Positions 60,604 through 64,000 of a stretch of 64,000 nt of DNA are shown here, in pieces. Where the stretch lies: the NCBI RefSeq assembly GCF_002085925.2, contig NZ_CP053562.1:2927501-2991500 (forward strand), written 5' to 3'. Position 1 is the first letter of the stretch, and each line of letters opens with the position of its first letter. The position numbers and the translations under genes were made by a program. The stretch is from Thioclava electrotropha (GTDB taxonomy: Bacteria > Pseudomonadota > Alphaproteobacteria > Rhodobacterales > Rhodobacteraceae). Under the pieces are notes generated by a model, which saw only the letters and a list, made by a program, of their open reading frames with translations, was not told the DNA's origin and did not search any database.

Positions 60604-61601
60604 CCGGCCTTGCTCCTTGATCAGGATCAGTTTGCTTAGGAGTTCAGCATGGAAGTCGCGACCTGGCAACATAGGACTGCGCCGCCGCTAGCCGGCTTCA
60701 AAAAGGTTAGCCCTCCGGCCGAGCATGCCCCTTCGTGAGGTAGCTAACTAGCTCGTAAGCTAGATGGCTATCAGCTCACGACCCAGTCAACATATCAAGG
60801 CGGAGGACCGGGGTGTTTAGTTGCTTCGGAACAGGCACGCGCGTTGCAGCAGATACTCCGGGTATACGATACAGCCGCGACTTGCCTCACATGTCAGGCG
60901 GCTATGCCTCAGAATTCGCTTCGTCTAGGAAACGCCTTGGAAGATCAGGCAGGGCAGCCCGAACTTGTAGCCACCCGTTAAACTGACCGAACATCACTAC
61001 ACGTGTGCCAGAGAGAACGCCGTGGATCGAGTTGCACTTTCCCATGAAATTCAGCTGTTTCGGTTGCTCTATCCAAGTCGTTCGAGCTCGAAATATGCGA
61101 ATGTCACGAGCAGCGAGCAACGCTTCGTTCGATTGCCGACCAGACTATTTCGATCTACTTCAACATGGTGGGAGAGGAAAAATCGAATTCGAAGGCCATT
61201 TTTGTCAACTTAACGTAAACCCAATCAGGAAATACCTAAGTATTACTGGGAAAATTCGGCAGCTAAGGGTTTACGCCAAGGCATCATCGAAGCGCCAACT
61301 CTCCCAAAACGTAAAGCTAATTGAGCGGTTTTGCCTTATTTTCGTCAGCTAAACTTTACGTTTTTCGGCTCTAGCTTTACGTTTTCTTTCCGATTGAAAC
61401 TATCAGGTTAAGTGCACTTCACGCATCCGAGCCGATCGAGCTGCACTTTACAGAGCAATCTCGGTCCGCCACCCCATACGTCTGACGAGACACAAGAGCT
61501 CTGATTGGCCGAAAAATAGTCCCTGTCGAAGTAAATATGACTGGCGCAACAGCGCATCTTTGGCAAAGTATCTTCGAAGTCATTTGCAAGTTCGTCGAGC
61601 G
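60604..61601. other. Non-coding stretch between the two cargo gene pairs
   Basis: About 1 kb between two divergent cargo gene pairs. Short ORFs exist (such as 60902-61120 on the minus strand and 61005-61352 on the plus strand) but none shows coding character. The right end carries four copies of the core AACGTAAA/TTTACGTT (61212, 61312, 61355, 61376), two of them within a perfect 14-bp inverted repeat. It is probably the control region of the gene pair at 61602-63328. Confidence 0.5.
61306..61385. promoter_or_regulatory. Repeated TTTACGTTTT motif with a perfect 14-bp inverted repeat
   Basis: AAAACGTAAAGCTA (61306-61319) and TAGCTTTACGTTTT (61372-61385) are exact inverted copies. A third copy, AAACTTTACGTTTTT, lies between them at 61351-61365, and a fourth core AACGTAAA occurs at 61212-61219. 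The sites are 220-390 bp upstream of the membrane gene pair. They look like binding sites of a dedicated regulator or replication-type iterons. Confidence 0.6.
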
Positions 61602-62306
61602 ATGCACTTTCGTTCGCCACCGGAGTTTGAGCCCATCACCTTTGACCTGAACGAGCTTGAAGCACGGATCCAGTTGTTGGACTGGCGCGATGACGAGCTG
61701 ATAGCGATCACCAATCAGCTCGAAGATGCGTTTCCATCTCTCGCGTATTCGATCGAAAGCCGGATCGCCAAGATGTCTGCTATTCGAGTAACCCGGGCCC
61801 AACTTCGAGCGAAGACGCTTGCCAAAGAGCTTATCGAACCTTGGGCAGAAGAACAGTGTCGGGAAGCGCTCGCTCGTGCTGAGGAGAGTATATCTACGCT
61901 GGTTGGGGAGCTAGATTTGAAATCTGATCTCGGCGATCACCTTCACGCCGCGCTCCCAGCAATACTCGGCGTTGGAACTTTGACCGCCTCGGTCGCCAGC
62001 CTGCCTGCGGTCGTGTCTTTCGCAACCGTCACTACGTCAACATTGGTGTTCTTTTCGACGTCGGCCGTCAGCGTGCCGCTTCTCCTGGCGGGTGGCGTCG
62101 CTCTCACAGGCCTATCTCTCGCCGGCATGAAGGGCATTGATTATGCTCTCGACAAATCCCGAGCCCGGCTCGCGCGGCGTATCATCAATCTAGCAAATAC
62201 CGCCGTTTTTGGGTTTGGCCTGCCGGCCGACTCTCCGTCCCTCATCACGAAGCTTCAGGCTTTTGTTTTGAAAGCTGGCGCCAACAAACTCGAGGAGACC
62301 ACCTGA
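61602..62306 (+). CDS. Hypothetical cargo protein 3 (helical, with long hydrophobic region)
   Basis: A 234-residue protein starting at MHFRSPPEFEPITFDLNELE. The first 110 residues are helical and charged. Residues 117-178 form a long hydrophobic, Gly/Ala/Ser/Thr-rich stretch (LPAILGVGTLTASVASLPAV, VSFATVTTSTLVFFSTSAVS) long enough for two or three membrane passes. A basic helical tail follows (DKSRARLARRIINLA). There is no signal peptide and no recognised domain. An in-frame TTG at 61560 is a less likely start. The next gene's ATG overlaps its stop (TGATG), so the two proteins are made together. Confidence 0.7.
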   Translation: MHFRSPPEFEPITFDLNELEARIQLLDWRDDELIAITNQLEDAFPSLAYSIESRIAKMSAIRVTRAQLRAKTLAKELIEPWAEEQCREALARAEESISTLVGELDLKSDLGDHLHAALPAILGVGTLTASVASLPAVVSFATVTTSTLVFFSTSAVSVPLLLAGGVALTGLSLAGMKGIDYALDKSRARLARRIINLANTAVFGFGLPADSPSLITKLQAFVLKAGANKLEETT

Positions 62307-63328
62307 TGCCATTGCTATATGATGTTCCCGCTCATCTCGTAAGCTTGGTCAATTCTCAACAAGCTTCGGTCGTCGGGGCCATCATCAAGGACACGGCAAC
62401 CGGGAAAGTTCTCGGCCATGTTCAGCAGACTTCCGCATTGCAGCAGCTCATGCAAAGCGCGATCAGCTCAGCCGGTTCTGGCGGTTTCTCACCGCTCAGC
62501 GTGGTTTCGGTCGTCCAGAACGAACAGTTGAAGCGAGGCATTGCAGATCTCCAGAACAGCATGGTGCTCATGCAGAACCTCCAATACGGCACGCTGGCAC
62601 TCTCTGGGCTTGGCCTAGGTGTGTCTATAGCCGGATTTGCGGCTACCATTGCGAAGCTGAACGCGATTGAGAAGCGGTTGGACGCCCTGGCCGAAGAGGT
62701 TGCTCTCGTTACATCTGACCGTCGCGAGGATGACCTGAAGGCGACCTTTGCTGACGTAGGCGCGGATCTTCAGAATGTCGACACGCTGATTGATCGGCGC
62801 GATCCCAAGCGCGTTGCAGAACAACTCCAGCTCTCCCTCGCCCGCTCAGCGAGACGGATCGAAGTCCACTTCATGCGCGACGCCGAAATCGGAAAACTCG
62901 AGTCCATGCCGATGGCGCAACTTGATCGCATGTGGACACTCGCTGCCGCAATCCGGCTTTGCCAAGAGGCGGCCATTCAAGCTCTCTTTGCCGCTGACGA
63001 ACTAGAAGTTGCGAAAAAGCTCGGGCGCTCAGAGCTAGAGCGACAGATGGCGCTGTTGGAGCAGCTCAACCCAGACGCTTATAGCCGTCTGATTGGCCGG
63101 AGCGCTGGCGAGAATGAGGATGCGGGAGCACTTCGCCGCGAAGCTCTGTCGCAAGCACGTTTGCTTACAGAAGGGCTCAAAGGCGGAGTGCTCGGCCTCG
63201 CCAGCCAGATCAGCATCGCGGAGACCCTTCATCATGAAGGGATCAGCGGGATCGAGTATTTGCGGGCGGCAAGTGAAACTGACGAAGCGCCGCTGCTTTG
63301 TCTGACCGCTAGCGCGCCCGTGACTTGA
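62306..63328 (+). CDS. Hypothetical cargo protein 4 (membrane segment plus helical body)
   Basis: A 340-residue protein translated from an ATG overlapping the previous stop, with GAGGAG upstream. Residues 1-90 are a Gln/Ser-rich helical region. Residues 95-117 (GTLALSGLGLGVSIAGFAAT) form a Gly-rich membrane-inserting segment. A coiled coil (about 118-135, KLNAIEKRLDALAEEVALV) and a long all-helical C-terminal part follow. The architecture recalls helical pore-forming or membrane-associated effectors, but no family is recognised. It has no signal peptide. Confidence 0.72.
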   Translation: MPLLYDVPAHLVSLVNSQQASVVGAIIKDTATGKVLGHVQQTSALQQLMQSAISSAGSGGFSPLSVVSVVQNEQLKRGIADLQNSMVLMQNLQYGTLALSGLGLGVSIAGFAATIAKLNAIEKRLDALAEEVALVTSDRREDDLKATFADVGADLQNVDTLIDRRDPKRVAEQLQLSLARSARRIEVHFMRDAEIGKLESMPMAQLDRMWTLAAAIRLCQEAAIQALFAADELEVAKKLGRSELERQMALLEQLNPDAYSRLIGRSAGENEDAGALRREALSQARLLTEGLKGGVLGLASQISIAETLHHEGISGIEYLRAASETDEAPLLCLTASAPVT

Positions 63329-63520
63329 ATGACTTCGCATTCGGGAGATTTCCAAATGCACTCGCGGCGGCAGGCGGTCCAGTTCGTAACGGACAAGGCA
63401 GAGGAAGCCTTCTTGAGAACGCGGTTGATCTAAGCGTGATGCCCCCTAAGCATTCCGTCATGGGAGAATTTTGTGGGAGCGATGTCGACCATTGACAGAG
63501 TTCTGCTCGCTCATGCCACT

Positions 63521-63575
63521 ATGCTTGCAAGGCCTTTGAGCAAGCATTATGCTTGCATTAACTTCAAGCAAGCAT
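63521..63575. promoter_or_regulatory. Four alternating ATGCTTGC/GCAAGCAT operator-like sites
   Basis: ATGCTTGC occurs at 63521-63528 and 63549-63556. Its inverse GCAAGCAT occurs at 63540-63547 and 63568-63575. Successive same-orientation copies are 28 bp apart, so the array is two 28-bp units. It ends 6 bp before the right-hand IS copy. The rest of 63329-63581 shows no gene. Confidence 0.65.
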
Positions 63576-63581
63576 GAGGTC

Positions 63582-64000
63582 TGAGAACGGCGGCGCAATA
63601 GTCGGCCACGGTAGCGGCGGGATGATCCGGCTGCGGGCGGCGTAAAAGTCGGCCACTTTTGCCCTTTCTGGCGACGGGAGGGCGGGAGGATTTTCACCGT
63701 GGACTTGTATCGCAAGGTTCGACTTGCCTGCGCCGAGGGGATGAGCCAGCGCGAGGCGGCGCGTCACTTCGGGATTTCACGCGACAGCGTGCAGAAGATG
63801 TTGGCGTATTCGGTTCCGCCGGGCTACCGGCGCAAGGCGCCGATCAAGCGCCCGAAGCTGGATGGTTTCACCGAGATCATCAACGCCTGGCTGGAAGAGG
63901 ACCGCGGCGTCCCGCGCAAACAGCGGCACACCGCCAAGCGGGTGTTCGAGCGGCTCCGGGACGAACACGGCTTCACCGGCGGCTACACGATCGTGAAGGA
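63582..64000 (+). mobile_element. IS21-family insertion sequence, second copy (cut by window end)
   Basis: From TGAGAACGGCGGCGCAATA at 63582 the sequence is the exact reverse complement of the istA end of the 57088-59619 copy as far as it can be followed. It is in the opposite orientation. The element continues beyond position 64000. Confidence 0.9.
63699..64000 (+). CDS. istA: IS21-family transposase IstA, N-terminal part
   Basis: Starts at the GTG at 63699 (GGGAGGA upstream) and reads DLYRKVRLACAEGMSQREAA, identical to the complete copy at 58015-59502. About 100 residues are present, covering the helix-turn-helix, before the window ends. The frame is open to the edge, so there is no sign of damage in the visible part. 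Confidence 0.92.
   Translation, partial: MDLYRKVRLACAEGMSQREAARHFGISRDSVQKMLAYSVPPGYRRKAPIKRPKLDGFTEIINAWLEEDRGVPRKQRHTAKRVFERLRDEHGFTGGYTIVK

Larger units (their letters stand above)
57088..64000. mobile_element. Composite structure: inverted IS21 copies flanking about 4 kb of cargo
   Basis: The complete IS (57088-59619, minus) and the partial copy (63582 onward, plus) have their istA ends facing each other. Between them (59620-63581) lies DNA that is visibly less GC-rich than the backbone, with genes unlike any neighbour. The outer boundary of the second copy is beyond the window, so whether the whole unit moves as one cannot be decided here. Confidence 0.7.

Noticed and set aside
60902..61352. 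Short overlapping ORFs on both strands in the cargo
   Set aside because: No ribosome binding site at a suitable distance, unlikely composition, and mutually overlapping.
61419..61802. 127-residue minus-strand ORF
   Set aside because: It overlaps the start of the cargo gene at 61602, which has a coupled downstream partner and a more convincing composition.

Overview
This window is a GC-rich alphaproteobacterial chromosome segment. Gene content and order (DUF2794, I78-type inhibitor lipoproteins, glcDEF, minCDE, a TPP-controlled thiBPQ operon, a deoxyribose-type sugar operon, a YeeE/YedE thiosulfate-type locus) and a recurring 3'-end repeat containing a CCCGGGATATTT core point to the Rhodobacterales (Rhodobacteraceae/Paracoccaceae). 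The genus cannot be fixed from the sequence alone. About 57 kb is ordinary backbone. The last 7 kb is an accessory region bounded by two IS21-family copies.

Layout. 1-7.4 kb: aroC, a DUF2794 gene, two I78-like inhibitor lipoproteins, glutathione-dependent formaldehyde dehydrogenase, and thiBPQ behind a TPP riboswitch whose expression platform (SD pairing) can be read directly. 7.5-17.8 kb: a MuiA-like DUF4139 protein, beta-carbonic anhydrase, an M17 aminopeptidase translationally coupled to an NlpC/P60 peptidase, asd, a GT29 (sialyltransferase-type) enzyme, an MFS transporter and a ModE-like regulator. 17.8-24 kb: Hsp20 with an RpoH-type promoter, two tandem secreted trypsin-like proteases (one with its start codon inside an 11-bp inverted repeat), and glcDEF for glycolate oxidation. 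24-28 kb: DUF599, recJ, two identical tRNA-Glu genes and a GNAT acetyltransferase.

28-41 kb: one long minus-strand locus reads FGGY pentulose kinase (frameshifted in this sequence), DeoR-type regulator, CUT2 ABC importer (binding protein, ATPase, two permeases), DUF4432 epimerase-like protein, ribokinase, deoxyribose-phosphate aldolase and a two-domain aldehyde dehydrogenase. Together these suggest uptake, phosphorylation and aldol cleavage of a deoxyribose-like pentose, followed by oxidation of the acetaldehyde released. 41-44.4 kb: a periplasmic rhodanese, a YeeE/YedE transporter and a 54-residue Cys-containing peptide form an overlapping three-gene sulfur operon, followed by a DMT exporter. 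44.4-57 kb: minCDE, a membrane-anchored ClpP-like protein with a coiled-coil membrane partner, DUF4394, VOC/LysR, an ECF sigma/anti-sigma pair, a 764-residue Orn/Lys/Arg decarboxylase, a zinc-type dehydrogenase and DUF4342.

57.1-64 kb: a complete IS21-family element (istB/istA, minus strand) and the start of a second copy in the opposite orientation enclose about 4 kb of visibly less GC-rich DNA. This interval carries four unrecognised genes. Two of them (61602-63328) overlap and encode membrane-segment plus helical proteins. The interval also carries two clusters of short repeated operator-like motifs. This IS-bounded cargo is the best candidate for an undescribed system in the window; its function is unknown and every proposal about it is inference.
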